A stretch of DNA of 5,524 bases, taken from positions 1 to 5,524 of the forward strand of contig JADFNT010000135.1 in assembly GCA_022563215.1 (NCBI GenBank), given 5' to 3'. This stretch comes from Pseudomonadota bacterium. Its GTDB lineage: Bacteria > Pseudomonadota > Alphaproteobacteria > Rhodospirillales > Casp-alpha2. The notes beneath the pieces were generated by a model. It was not told the DNA's origin. It did no database searches and saw nothing but the letters and a program-made list of their open reading frames with translations. Positions 1 to 5,524 of this stretch are shown piece after piece (the first letter of the stretch is position 1; each line of letters opens with the position of its first letter). Made by a program: the position numbers and the translations under genes.

Positions 1-330
1 TGGCTGCACGGTTTGATGGTTGGAACCGACCAGTTCGGCAACCGCTATTACCGGGCCCGCAAGGGAAAGCTCTACGGCCGCGAAAGACGCTGGGTCCTGT
101 ATCGCGGCGATGTCGAGGCGTCGCGGGTGCCGCCGGAATGGCACGCCTGGCTCCACCACACCACGTCCGAGCCGTTGTCGGAAGAAGCCGCCGAATCGAA
201 ACCGTGGCAGAAAGAGCACCTGGCCAACCAGACCGGCACCGCCGGCGCTTACCGGCCCCAGGGCCACGCCTACCGGGGCGGCGAACGGGCGGCGGCGACC
301 GGCGACTACGAACCCTGGATTCCGGAATGA
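1..330 (+). CDS. NDUFA12-family complex I accessory subunit (5' end missing)
   Basis: Homologue of the mitochondrial complex I subunit NDUFA12 (B17.2). In alphaproteobacteria this protein is a supernumerary subunit of the membrane-bound NADH:ubiquinone oxidoreductase, sitting on the peripheral arm (family knowledge). The window shows 109 residues in an open frame from base 1 to a TGA at 328-330. Family hallmarks are VGTDQFGNRYYR (about residues 7-18), RRWVLY, a VPPEWHAWLHH block, KPWQKEHLANQTGT, and a C-terminal GGERAAATGDYEPW. TTG at 13 and ATG at 16 are in frame, but the preceding WLHG reads as the usual family sequence, so the true start lies upstream and perhaps 15-25 residues are missing. 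The DUF2155 gene follows on the same strand after 94 nt, an association I recall from other alphaproteobacteria. The family is near certain; direct evidence for assembly into complex I is not available from sequence. Confidence 0.93.
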   Translation, partial: WLHGLMVGTDQFGNRYYRARKGKLYGRERRWVLYRGDVEASRVPPEWHAWLHHTTSEPLSEEAAESKPWQKEHLANQTGTAGAYRPQGHAYRGGERAAATGDYEPWIPE

Positions 331-424
331 CGGCCCCGGTCGGAAGAGGGCCGGGAGACGCTTGAGCCGATGAACTCGGAAACCCGCGTAATCATCTTCC
401 TCGCCACCGGCGGATCGGCAAAAG

Positions 425-880
425 GTGGAAAATAGCCCCCAAAGCCGAATAACCCGGACCTTGAAGCCGGCCGCCTTGGCCACCCTGGTTTCGGCCGCCC
501 CGTTTTTGGCCGCCCTGGGCGGTCCGGCGGCGGCGGCCCCCTACGAGATCGCCATCCTGCAGGGCATGGACAAGGTCACGGCCCGGGTGTCGACCATTGA
601 GGCGCCGGTGGGCGAGGTGGTGAAGTTCGGGACGCTGGAGATCATTGCCCGCCATTGCGACAAGCGCCCGCCCGAGGAGACCCCGGAAAGCGCCTCTTTC
701 CTCGATATCTGGGAGGTCCGCCAGGGCGAGGCGGCGGTCAGCCTGTTCCGCGGCTGGATGTACGCCTCGAGCCCGGCGCTGTCGGCCCTCGAACACCCGG
801 TCTACGACGTCTGGGTGCTGGATTGCCGGAACAGTTCCTCCAAGGCGCCCTCGACCTCGGAAGGGGCGGCGTCGCGGTAA
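425..880 (+). CDS. Secreted DUF2155-domain protein
   Basis: Predicted exported protein of 151 residues belonging to DUF2155, an alphaproteobacterial family whose biochemical role I do not know. Residues 1-38 look like a Sec signal peptide: a basic stretch (R8, R11, K14), a hydrophobic core about 15-33, then PAAAAP with likely cleavage near 36-38. The domain follows: [20 protein letters not shown] (44-63), FGTLEI, a RHC block (C78), [34 protein letters not shown], and LDC (C134). C78 and C134 could form a disulfide in the periplasm (inference). GTG 425 is the only plausible start, since an in-frame stop lies at 389-391. It has no good Shine-Dalgarno, only AAAAG directly before it. The last 26 codons overlap aat on the other strand. 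The 17 residues after C134 look non-conserved and low in complexity. Confidence 0.88.
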   Translation: MENSPQSRITRTLKPAALATLVSAAPFLAALGGPAAAAPYEIAILQGMDKVTARVSTIEAPVGEVVKFGTLEIIARHCDKRPPEETPESASFLDIWEVRQGEAAVSLFRGWMYASSPALSALEHPVYDVWVLDCRNSSSKAPSTSEGAASR

Positions 881-1488
881 AACGCCGCCTTGATCTTCAG
901 CGCCTCGTCGAGTTGTTCGAGATACACCCGGGCCGGGATTTCGACGGCTCCGAACTGGCGCAGGTGGTCGGTGATGAACTGCACGTCGAGAAGCCCGAAC
1001 CCGCCCCACTTCAGCCGCGCCACCAAATGCACCATCGCTACCTTCGAGGCGTCGCGGAAACGCGAGAACATGCTTTCGCCGAAAAACGCACCGCCGAGCG
1101 CGACCCCGTATAGCCCGCCGACCAGATTGCCGTCGCGCCAGGTTTCGACGCTGTGGGCGAAGCCGAGCTCGAATAATCCTTCCACCGCGTTCTTGATCGG
1201 CGCGTTGATCCACGTTTCGCGGCGGCCGCGTTTCGATTTCGCGCACCGTTCCAGGACTTCCGTGAAGGCGGTATCGAAACGGACCTCGAAGGCGCCACCG
1301 CGGACGGTTTTCTTCAACCGCCGGGGAACATGGAAATCGTTCAGCGGAATGACCCCCCGGACCTGCGGGTCGACCCAGAACACGCCCGGGTCGTCGTCGC
1401 TTTCCGACATCGGGAAGATGCCGGCCGCGTAGGCGCGGAGCAGCAATTCAGGCGTCAGGTCGTGGGCTCCCGGGTCGTGCCGGCTCAT
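802..1488 (-). CDS. aat: Leucyl/phenylalanyl-tRNA-protein transferase
   Basis: Cytoplasmic aminoacyl transferase that moves Leu or Phe from its tRNA onto proteins with N-terminal Arg or Lys, marking them for ClpS/ClpAP degradation by the N-end rule. The 228-residue product is the normal size for the compact alphaproteobacterial form. Family blocks are [16 protein letters not shown] (16-31), [14 protein letters not shown] (36-49), RETWIN (90-95), HSVETW (112-117), [12 protein letters not shown] (132-143) and LLDVQF (166-171). W93, E138, D168 and Q170 match the E. coli substrate-pocket residues W111, E156, D186 and Q188 at a constant offset of 18. The ATG has a strong AAGGAGG seven bases upstream. 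It lies 25 nt after accC and is probably the last gene of the aroQ-accB-accC-aat operon. Its final 25 codons and stop overlap the convergent DUF2155 gene. The C-terminal tail [18 protein letters not shown] is probably variable. Confidence 0.96.
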   Translation of the reverse strand: MSRHDPGAHDLTPELLLRAYAAGIFPMSESDDDPGVFWVDPQVRGVIPLNDFHVPRRLKKTVRGGAFEVRFDTAFTEVLERCAKSKRGRRETWINAPIKNAVEGLFELGFAHSVETWRDGNLVGGLYGVALGGAFFGESMFSRFRDASKVAMVHLVARLKWGGFGLLDVQFITDHLRQFGAVEIPARVYLEQLDEALKIKAAFYRDAAPSEVEGALEELFRQSSTQTS

Positions 1489-1495
1489 GGGTGGG

Positions 1496-1502
1496 CCTCC
1501 TT
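1496..1502 (-). promoter_or_regulatory. Strong ribosome binding site of aat
   Basis: On the minus strand this reads AAGGAGG, a full anti-Shine-Dalgarno complement, seven bases before the aat ATG. It is the best ribosome site in the window and settles the aat start. It lies in the 25-nt gap after the accC stop codon. aat therefore has its own strong initiation signal and need not depend on coupling to accC. Confidence 0.85.
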
Positions 1503-1513
1503 GGGCCTAGGGT

Positions 1514-2866
1514 TTATTTGCCCCCTTGGCCGCTTTCGACGAACCTCTCCAGCCAGTGGATGTCGTAATTGCCGTCGACGAAATCGGCTTCGTTCATCAG
1601 CCGCTGATGCAGCGGAATGATGGTCTCCAGCCCGTCAATCACGTATTCGCTGAGGGCGCGGCGGAGCCGCATCAGGCATTCGTTGCGGTTGGCGCCGTGA
1701 ACGATCAGCTTGGCGATCAGGCTGTCGTAGTGGGGCGGCACCGTGTAACCGGAAAAAAGCCCGGAATCGACCCGCACCCCAAGCCCCCCGGGGGCGTGGT
1801 AAACGTCGACCCGGCCCGGCGAGGGTGTGAAGGTGTCGGGGTTTTCGGCGGTGATCCGGCATTCGATGGCGTGGCCGGAAAACTTGACGTCGGACTGGCC
1901 GAAACCGAGCGGCGCGCCGGCGGCAATGCGGATCATCTCGCGCACCAGGTCGAGCCCGCAGATCATCTCGGTGACCGGGTGCTCGACCTGAAGGCGGGTG
2001 TTCATCTCGATGAAGTAAAACTCGCCGTCCTCGTACAGGAACTCCATGGTGCCGACGCTGCGGTAGCCCAGCTTCTTGACCGCGCCGACCACACGATCGC
2101 CGATGGACTGGCGTTCCTTTTGGTTTAGCGCCGGTGACGGCGCTTCCTCGATCAGTTTCTGGTGGCGGCGCTGGAGCGAACAGTCCCTCTCGCCCAGATG
2201 GACCACGGCGCCGTGATGATCGGCCAGCACCTGGACCTCGATATGGCGCGGCGCGGCCAGGAACTTCTCCAGGTAGAGCTCGCCCGAGCCGAACGCGGCC
2301 TCGGCCTCGGCGGTGGTGAGGTCGAAGGCTTCGCCAACGGCTGAGGAATCTTCGACCACCTTCATGCCGCGCCCGCCGCCACCCTGGGTGGCCTTGATCA
2401 GCACCGGATAGCCGATGGCGTCGGCCTGGGCGCGGGCGTCCTTGGCGTCCTTCAGCGGTCCGTCCGATCCCGGCACCACCGGGATGCCGACGTCGGACAC
2501 CGCCTTTTTGGCGGCGATCTTGTCGCCCATCAGGCGGATGTGGTCCGGTGACGGGCCGATGAACTTGAACTTGTGTTCCTCGACCATGGCCGCGAAGTCG
2601 GCGTTTTCCGCGAGAAACCCATACCCCGGGTGGATGGCGTCGGCGTTGGCGATGGTGGCCGCGCTGAGGATCGCCGAAACGTTGAGGTAGCTGTCCTTGG
2701 CCGGCGGCGGCCCGATGCACACCGCCTCGTCGGCCAGGCGCACGTGCATGGCGTCGTTGTCGGCGGTGGAATGGACGGCGACGGTCTGGATGCCCATCTC
2801 CCGGCAGGCGCGGAGGATTCGGAGCGCGATTTCGCCGCGGTTGGCGATCAGGACCTTGTCAAACAT
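1514..2866 (-). CDS. accC: Acetyl-CoA carboxylase, biotin carboxylase subunit
   Basis: ATP-grasp enzyme that carboxylates biotin on AccB with ATP and bicarbonate, the first half-reaction of malonyl-CoA formation for fatty acid synthesis. The product is 450 residues, the usual length for a free-standing subunit (E. coli 449). The N-terminal domain starts MFDKVLIANRGEIALRILRA. The glycine-rich ATP loop QGGGGRGMK spans 161-169. Predicted catalytic residues are K116, K158, H208, K237, E275, E287, N289, R291, E295 and R337; most sit one position before their E. coli counterparts. The EMNTRLQVEHPVTE block covers 287-300. The ATG gives the canonical N terminus, although no clear Shine-Dalgarno precedes it. 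A 10-bp palindrome, CCGGTACCGG, lies three bases upstream of the start. It sits 64 nt after accB in the same direction and is complete and intact. Confidence 0.98.
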   Translation of the reverse strand: MFDKVLIANRGEIALRILRACREMGIQTVAVHSTADNDAMHVRLADEAVCIGPPPAKDSYLNVSAILSAATIANADAIHPGYGFLAENADFAAMVEEHKFKFIGPSPDHIRLMGDKIAAKKAVSDVGIPVVPGSDGPLKDAKDARAQADAIGYPVLIKATQGGGGRGMKVVEDSSAVGEAFDLTTAEAEAAFGSGELYLEKFLAAPRHIEVQVLADHHGAVVHLGERDCSLQRRHQKLIEEAPSPALNQKERQSIGDRVVGAVKKLGYRSVGTMEFLYEDGEFYFIEMNTRLQVEHPVTEMICGLDLVREMIRIAAGAPLGFGQSDVKFSGHAIECRITAENPDTFTPSPGRVDVYHAPGGLGVRVDSGLFSGYTVPPHYDSLIAKLIVHGANRNECLMRLRRALSEYVIDGLETIIPLHQRLMNEADFVDGNYDIHWLERFVESGQGGK

Positions 2867-2930
2867 CGGCCGGTACCGGTTTTGTGGTTGCGGGACGGGT
2901 CATGCGTCCGGTCTTAGTGGCCTGTATCAC

Positions 2931-3392
2931 CTATTCAAGGATCAGCAAGGGTTCGCCGAATTCCACCGGCGCTCCGTTGGCGACCAGGATTTCCGTCACC
3001 CGGCCTGATTTCGGCGCCGTGATCGGGTTGAAGACCTTCATCGCCTCGATCAGCAGCAGCGTCTGACCCTCGGTGACCTCGTCGCCGGGCTTGACGAAGG
3101 GGGGCGAGTCGGGATCGGAACTGGTGAAGACGACGCCGACCATGGGCGAAGTGACGGCGTTGGGGTTGTCGGCGGCGGACGATGCATCGGGCCCTGGGGC
3201 GGCTCCCGGGGAATCATCGGCATCCAGGCTTTCACGCCGGGATTCGGAAACCGTGACGCCGCCGCCCCGGCCGACCCGGATATGCCAGCCGTCGCGGCCG
3301 TATTCGATTTCCGTCAGGTTGTTTTCTTCCAACAGCCGGGTCAAATTCTTGACCAGCTCTTCGTCGATTTCGTTTTTCGGACTTTTTGCCAT
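2931..3392 (-). CDS. accB: Acetyl-CoA carboxylase, biotin carboxyl carrier protein
   Basis: Carries the biotin that AccC carboxylates and the AccA/AccD transferase discharges onto acetyl-CoA. The 153-residue product compares with 156 in E. coli. Residues 1-43 form the N-terminal region with an acidic helical stretch and the EIEYGRDGWHIRVGRGG strand block. Residues 45-80 are a flexible Ser/Pro/Ala/Asp-rich linker. Residues 81-153 form the biotinyl domain with SPMVGVVF, KPGDEVTEGQTLLLIEAMKV and the final GEPLLILE. K119 in EAMKV is the residue biotinylated by BirA. The frame stays open far upstream, but the family N terminus MAKSPKNEIDEELVKNL fixes the ATG at 3390-3392. That ATG follows aroQ by 17 nt. 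The ribosome site is poor, so coupling to aroQ translation is possible. accA and accD are not in the window. Confidence 0.97.
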   Translation of the reverse strand: MAKSPKNEIDEELVKNLTRLLEENNLTEIEYGRDGWHIRVGRGGGVTVSESRRESLDADDSPGAAPGPDASSAADNPNAVTSPMVGVVFTSSDPDSPPFVKPGDEVTEGQTLLLIEAMKVFNPITAPKSGRVTEILVANGAPVEFGEPLLILE

Positions 3393-3409
3393 GGTCTGCT
3401 GTTTATTAT

Positions 3410-3862
3410 TCAGGCTTCCTTGAGGGTGCCGAGCCGCTGGGCCAGGGCTTCCAGGGCCAATTCGTAGCCGAGCCCGCCGAGGCCACAGATTATGCCGTCG
3501 GCGGCCTTGGAAACGTAGGACTGCTGGCGGAACTCGTCGCGCTGGTAGATGTTTGAAAGGTGGACCTCGATCACCGGCAGCCCGGCCGCCAGCAACGCAT
3601 CCAGAAGCGCCACCGAGGTATGGGTATAGGCGCCGGCATTGACGATCAGCGCCTGGTATGATCCGGCCGCTTCCTGCACCCAGTCCACCATCTCGCCTTC
3701 GTTGTTGGTCTGCCGGAACTCGACGGTCAGGCCCAATCCCTTGGCCCGCTTCTGGCACGCCGCCTCGATGGAGTCGAGCGTGTCCGAGCCGTAGATATCG
3801 GGCTCGCGGGTGCCGAGCAGATTGAGGTTGGGTCCATTGAGGACCAGCACGCTTGCGGTCAT
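3410..3862 (-). CDS. aroQ: Type II 3-dehydroquinate dehydratase
   Basis: Dehydrates 3-dehydroquinate to 3-dehydroshikimate, step three of the shikimate pathway, normally as a dodecamer in the cytoplasm. From the ATG at 3862 the protein has 150 residues and opens MTASVLVLNGPNLNLLGTRE. Active-site residues R19, Y24, N75, H81, E99, H101 and R112 then carry the same numbers as in the Mycobacterium tuberculosis enzyme. Diagnostic motifs are NGPNLNLLG (9-17), VNAGAYTHTS (74-83) and EVHLSNIYQRDEFR (99-112). The commonly seen SNIH is SNIY here, a mild variant. An in-frame ATG at 3878-3880 would add MTPLKP. I prefer 3862 because of the residue match, typical family length and room for a leader below the predicted promoter, although neither start has a strong ribosome site. 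It is the first gene of the likely aroQ-accB-accC-aat operon. Confidence 0.95.
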   Translation of the reverse strand: MTASVLVLNGPNLNLLGTREPDIYGSDTLDSIEAACQKRAKGLGLTVEFRQTNNEGEMVDWVQEAAGSYQALIVNAGAYTHTSVALLDALLAAGLPVIEVHLSNIYQRDEFRQQSYVSKAADGIICGLGGLGYELALEALAQRLGTLKEA

Positions 3863-3896
3863 TGGTTTTAAAGGGGTCATCCTGGTGGTTTGGCGA

Positions 3897-3925
3897 CTTA
3901 TAGACGCTCAATGAAGAAACTTCCA
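3897..3925 (-). promoter_or_regulatory. Candidate promoter of the aroQ-accB-accC-aat operon
   Basis: On the minus strand a -10-like TATAAG (3897-3902) lies 17 bases downstream of a weak -35-like TGGAAG (3920-3925). Transcription would start near 3890. That leaves about 28 nt before the preferred aroQ ATG, but only about 10 nt before the alternative ATG at 3880. The -10 match is good and the -35 match is poor (3 of 6), so this remains a prediction. Confidence 0.4.
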
Positions 3926-3945
3926 GTTTTCCCCATTCTGCCCGG

Positions 3946-3976
3946 TTGAAAGGCCCCCCGCGCCGCGCCATACTTA
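3946..3976 (+). promoter_or_regulatory. Candidate promoter of thiSG
   Basis: TTGAAA (3946-3951) resembles a -35 box. ATACTT (3970-3975) or TACTTA (3971-3976) lies 18-19 bases on and could be the -10. The predicted start is near 3982, giving a leader of roughly 39 nt before thiSG. The leader is too short for a TPP riboswitch, and no thi-box core such as CTGAGA is visible anywhere in 3881-4020. This promoter faces away from the aroQ promoter within the same 140-bp gap. Confidence 0.4.
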
Positions 3977-4020
3977 AGGATTGGGAGCGATACCCCGATG
4001 GGCGGAAAACGGAACAATCA

Positions 4021-5043
4021 ATGCACCTGACCATAAACGGCGAACAAAGGAATTTCGACCCTCCGATGACGGTCGAGCAGTTGCTGGGCGAGATCGGCCT
4101 CGACCCCCGGAAAGTGGCCGTCGAGCGCAACCTAGAAATCGTGCCCAAGTCCAATTACGCCGGCCTCTCGCTGGACGACGGCGACAGGCTGGAAATCGTC
4201 CATTTCATCGGCGGCGGCACGCCCGATGAGGTGCCGAGAAAAGACAAGGCCAAGGAACCCCAATCCCTGTCCGACGACGATACCTGGGAAGTCGCCGGAA
4301 AGCGGTTCAAATCGCGGCTGATCATCGGCACCGGCAAATACGAAGATTACGAGATCAATCGCCTGGCGGCCGAGGCCGCAGGCTCGGAAATAATCACCGT
4401 CGCCATCCGGCGCGTCAACCTGGACGATCCGTCGAAGCCGTTGCTGGTCGATTACCTGGACCCGAAGAAGTACACATACCTGCCCAACACCGCCGGCTGC
4501 TTCACCACCGACGACGCGCTGCGCACGCTGCGCCTGGCCCGCGAGGCCGGCGGCTGGGACCTGGTGAAGCTGGAAATCCTGGGCGATGAGCGGACCCTCT
4601 ATCCGATGATGCCGGAAACCCTGGAGGCCACGGAAACCCTGACCAAAGAGGGGTTCCAGGTGATGGTCTACTGCTCCGACGATCCGATCATGTGCAAGCG
4701 CCTGGAAGACGTCGGCGCCGTCGCCATCATGCCGCTCGGCGCGCCCATCGGGTCGGGCCTCGGCATCCAGAACCCGGTCAATATCCGGATCATCAAGGAA
4801 CAGTCCGGCGTGCCGGTGATCGTCGATGCCGGCGTCGGCACGGCGTCGGATGCCACCATCGCCATGGAACTGGGCTGCGACGGGGTTCTGATGAATACCG
4901 CCATCGCCAAAGCCAAGGACCCGGTACGCATGGCCCGGGCGATGAAGGCGGCGGTGGAGGCGGGGCGCGACGCCTATCTGGCCGGGCGCATGGCGAAGAA
5001 GATGTATGCCGATCCTTCATCGCCTCTGGCCGGGCTTATCTAA
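4021..5043 (+). CDS. thiSG: ThiS-ThiG fusion: sulfur carrier and thiazole synthase
   Basis: Single 340-residue chain joining two thiamine pathway proteins that are usually separate. Residues 1-66 are ThiS, a ubiquitin-fold sulfur carrier: [10 protein letters not shown], a VEQLL helix, VAVERN and [13 protein letters not shown]. Residues 67-86 are a charged linker. Residues 87-340 are ThiG, which condenses DXP, dehydroglycine and ThiS thiocarboxylate into the thiazole phosphate. Its Schiff-base lysine is K183 (VKLEILGD), with E185 and D269 (VIVDAGVG) matching B. subtilis K96, E98 and D182. [12 protein letters not shown] and [13 protein letters not shown] are further family blocks. ATG 4021 gives a normal ThiS N terminus behind a weak GGA seven bases upstream. 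The only other in-frame start, TTG 3946, coincides with the -35 box. The ThiS diglycine (64-66) is followed by T67 with no stop, so its C terminus is not free. Such fusions are known as a bifunctional class. No thiO, thiE or thiF is in view. Confidence 0.95.
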   Translation: MHLTINGEQRNFDPPMTVEQLLGEIGLDPRKVAVERNLEIVPKSNYAGLSLDDGDRLEIVHFIGGGTPDEVPRKDKAKEPQSLSDDDTWEVAGKRFKSRLIIGTGKYEDYEINRLAAEAAGSEIITVAIRRVNLDDPSKPLLVDYLDPKKYTYLPNTAGCFTTDDALRTLRLAREAGGWDLVKLEILGDERTLYPMMPETLEATETLTKEGFQVMVYCSDDPIMCKRLEDVGAVAIMPLGAPIGSGLGIQNPVNIRIIKEQSGVPVIVDAGVGTASDATIAMELGCDGVLMNTAIAKAKDPVRMARAMKAAVEAGRDAYLAGRMAKKMYADPSSPLAGLI

Positions 5044-5072
5044 GACGTCGCCCCTGGCCGGGCTTATCTAAG
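5020..5072 (+). repeat. 25-bp tandem duplication across the thiSG stop codon
   Basis: Bases 5020-5044 recur at 5048-5072 with one mismatch (T5025 versus C5053) and a 28-base period. The repeated unit begins TCGCC and ends GGGCTTATCTAAG. The first copy encodes the last residues and the TAA of thiSG (SPLAGLI). The second copy is entirely non-coding. The unit is too short and local for a mobile element, so slippage or unequal exchange is the likely origin. Confidence 0.9.
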
Positions 5073-5075
5073 CCC
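5060..5075 (+). terminator. Weak hairpin after thiSG, possible terminator
   Basis: GGGCTT (5060-5065) pairs with AAGCCC (5070-5075) around an ATCT loop, giving a 6-bp stem 17 nt after the thiSG stop. The tail CAAATCTCTTT is only partly T-rich, so intrinsic termination would be inefficient. The stem uses the second copy of the tandem repeat. The first copy lacks the matching CCC and cannot form it. A second, AT-only inverted repeat (TAAAAT/ATTTTA, 5086-5100) follows. Confidence 0.35.
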
Positions 5076-5128
5076 CAAATCTCTTTAAAATCCCATTTTA
5101 TGAGTTCATGGCCTAGTTGCCGTGTCTG

Positions 5129-5145
5129 CGCATGGCAGGCATGCG
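5129..5145. repeat. Inverted repeat CGCATG-N5-CATGCG
   Basis: Perfect 6-bp arms (5129-5134 and 5140-5145) flank GCAGG. It lies directly upstream of the TetR-gene promoter, ending four bases before the larger palindrome at 5150. The size suits a protein-binding site or a small cruciform. No binding protein can be named, and a 6-bp repeat can arise by chance. Confidence 0.4.
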
Positions 5146-5149
5146 AAAT

Positions 5150-5175
5150 TATTATGGACTAATTGGTCCATAATA
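5150..5175. promoter_or_regulatory. 26-bp palindrome, likely operator of the TetR-family gene
   Basis: TATTATGGAC (5150-5159) and GTCCATAATA (5166-5175) are perfect 10-bp inverted arms around TAATTG. 24 of 26 positions are symmetric. It covers the predicted -35 box and most of the spacer of the promoter reading into the regulator, the usual place for a TetR-type dimer to block its own transcription (family knowledge). Assignment to this particular regulator is inference from proximity. Confidence 0.65.
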
Positions 5176-5183
5176 TGTATAAT
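5155..5183 (+). promoter_or_regulatory. Sigma70-type promoter of the TetR-family gene
   Basis: TGGACT (5155-5160; 4 of 6 to TTGACA) and a perfect TATAAT (5178-5183) are separated by 17 bases. Transcription would begin near 5190 and leave a leader of about 67 nt. The surrounding AT-rich stretch stands out from the GC-rich genes. The -35 box lies inside the palindrome at 5150-5175, and the -10 starts three bases after its end, so a bound dimer should exclude RNA polymerase. Confidence 0.65.
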
Positions 5184-5221
5184 GAGGACCGATAGAAATT
5201 CGGGGCACCATACGGCCCTGA

Positions 5222-5242
5222 TTTTACAGCCCGGTTTTACAG
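5222..5242 (+). repeat. Direct repeat of TTTTACAG in the TetR-gene leader
   Basis: TTTTACAG occurs at 5222-5229 and 5235-5242 with a 13-base period. The second copy runs into the ribosome site AGAAGG (5241-5246), ten bases before the ATG. It may be chance in a short AT-rich leader. No known element is recognised. Confidence 0.35.
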
Positions 5243-5256
5243 AAGGCGAAAACGTT

Positions 5257-5524
5257 ATGGCACGGCCACGGGAATTCGATACCACCGAAGCGCTGAACCA
5301 GGCGATGCAAGTGTTCTGGTCGAAAGGCTACGAGGCGACGTCCTTGTGCGACCTGATCGGCGCCATGAAGCTCTCGAAAAGCAGCTTTTACGACACCTTC
5401 GGTTCCAAGCACGAGGTATTCCTGGACGCCATCGAGCATTACAAGAAGACCGTAACGGCCCAGGTTTCCGCCGTTTCCGGCCTCGACGCCCCGGCCCGCA
5501 AGTTGATGAAATCGCTGTTCGAGC
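5257..5524 (+). CDS. TetR/AcrR-family transcriptional regulator (3' end missing)
   Basis: N-terminal 89 residues of a TetR-type repressor; the frame is open to the window edge, and a full protein would be about 190-210 residues. It begins MARPREFDTTEALNQAMQVF, typical of the branch with a PREFD N terminus. The helix-turn-helix spans about 28-47, and the recognition region SKSSFYDTFGSKHEVFLDAI (40-59) carries the diagnostic FYDTFGSKH signature. C31 replaces the residue, often polar, before DL. The start is ATG 5257, with AGAAGG (5241-5246) ten bases upstream. It has its own promoter overlapped by a palindrome, so autorepression is likely. The ligand and target genes depend on the missing C-terminal domain and on genes beyond the window. 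Family assignment is firm; function is open. Confidence 0.92.
   Translation, partial: MARPREFDTTEALNQAMQVFWSKGYEATSLCDLIGAMKLSKSSFYDTFGSKHEVFLDAIEHYKKTVTAQVSAVSGLDAPARKLMKSLFE

Noticed and set aside
331..355. CGGCCC/GGGCCG hairpin just after the NDUFA12-family stop codon
   Set aside because: The 6-bp stem has an 11-nt loop and no T-tract follows, so it does not look like an intrinsic terminator; short GC repeats are common here.
392..1246. 284-codon minus-strand frame across the DUF2155 gene and aat
   Set aside because: It is Arg-rich low-complexity sequence overlapping two well-supported genes in other frames.
1526..2128. Long plus-strand open frame opposite accC
   Set aside because: It lies wholly antisense to well-conserved accC codons, has no recognisable domain and is typical GC-rich shadow coding.
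1635..2720. 361-codon minus-strand frame inside accC
   Set aside because: It is an alternate-frame reading of accC, rich in Arg, Pro and Gly with no family features.
2870..2879. CCGGTACCGG palindrome just upstream of the accC start
   Set aside because: A 10-bp GC-rich palindrome with no loop can occur by chance. There is no promoter around it and the gene is probably read from the aroQ promoter.
2931..4154. Minus-strand open frame running from the accB stop through aroQ and beyond the thiSG start
   Set aside because: Only its last 153 codons are accB. The upstream part is an out-of-frame reading of aroQ and the intergenic region, kept open by high GC content.
4231..5043. Separate thiG starting at the in-frame GTG 4231
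   Set aside because: No convincing ribosome site precedes it, and the frame is continuous from the ThiS domain, so the fusion is the simpler reading.
5224..5439. 71-codon minus-strand frame opposite the TetR gene
   Set aside because: It is antisense to clear TetR helix-turn-helix codons and has no recognised domain.

Overview
This window looks like ordinary core chromosome of a GC-rich alphaproteobacterium, probably Rhodospirillales-like (inference). Four points support this: an NDUFA12-type complex I accessory protein next to a DUF2155 protein, the aroQ-accB-accC-aat gene run beside them, strongly GC-biased codons, and a ThiS-ThiG fusion. No mobile element, CRISPR array, rRNA or tRNA gene was seen.

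Layout. Positions 1-880 (+) hold the 3' part of an NDUFA12-family gene and a complete secreted DUF2155 gene. Positions 802-3880 (-) hold a compact run, read right to left: aroQ (type II dehydroquinase), accB (biotin carrier protein), accC (biotin carboxylase) and aat (Leu/Phe-tRNA-protein transferase). Gaps are 17, 64 and 25 nt, so one operon is likely. The 3' ends of aat and the DUF2155 gene overlap by 79 bp on opposite strands, and no terminator lies between them. Positions 3881-4020 form a divergent promoter region. Positions 4021-5043 (+) encode a single-chain ThiS-ThiG fusion for the thiamine thiazole moiety. Positions 5044-5256 are non-coding and more AT-rich toward the middle. They hold a near-perfect 25-bp duplication of the thiSG 3' end, two inverted repeats and a good sigma70-type promoter. 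From 5257 (+) a TetR-family regulator begins and is cut by the window end.

Function. aroQ feeds the shikimate pathway. accB and accC supply the carboxylation half of acetyl-CoA carboxylase for fatty acid synthesis. aat feeds N-end-rule degradation. These act in separate pathways and probably share only transcription. thiSG supplies thiazole phosphate. The TetR gene is probably autoregulated through a 26-bp palindrome overlapping its own promoter.

No undescribed multi-gene system is visible. The items most worth a second look are the ThiS diglycine buried inside a fusion, the operator-promoter layout before the TetR gene, the convergent overlap running through the conserved end of DUF2155, and the tandem duplication across the thiSG stop codon.
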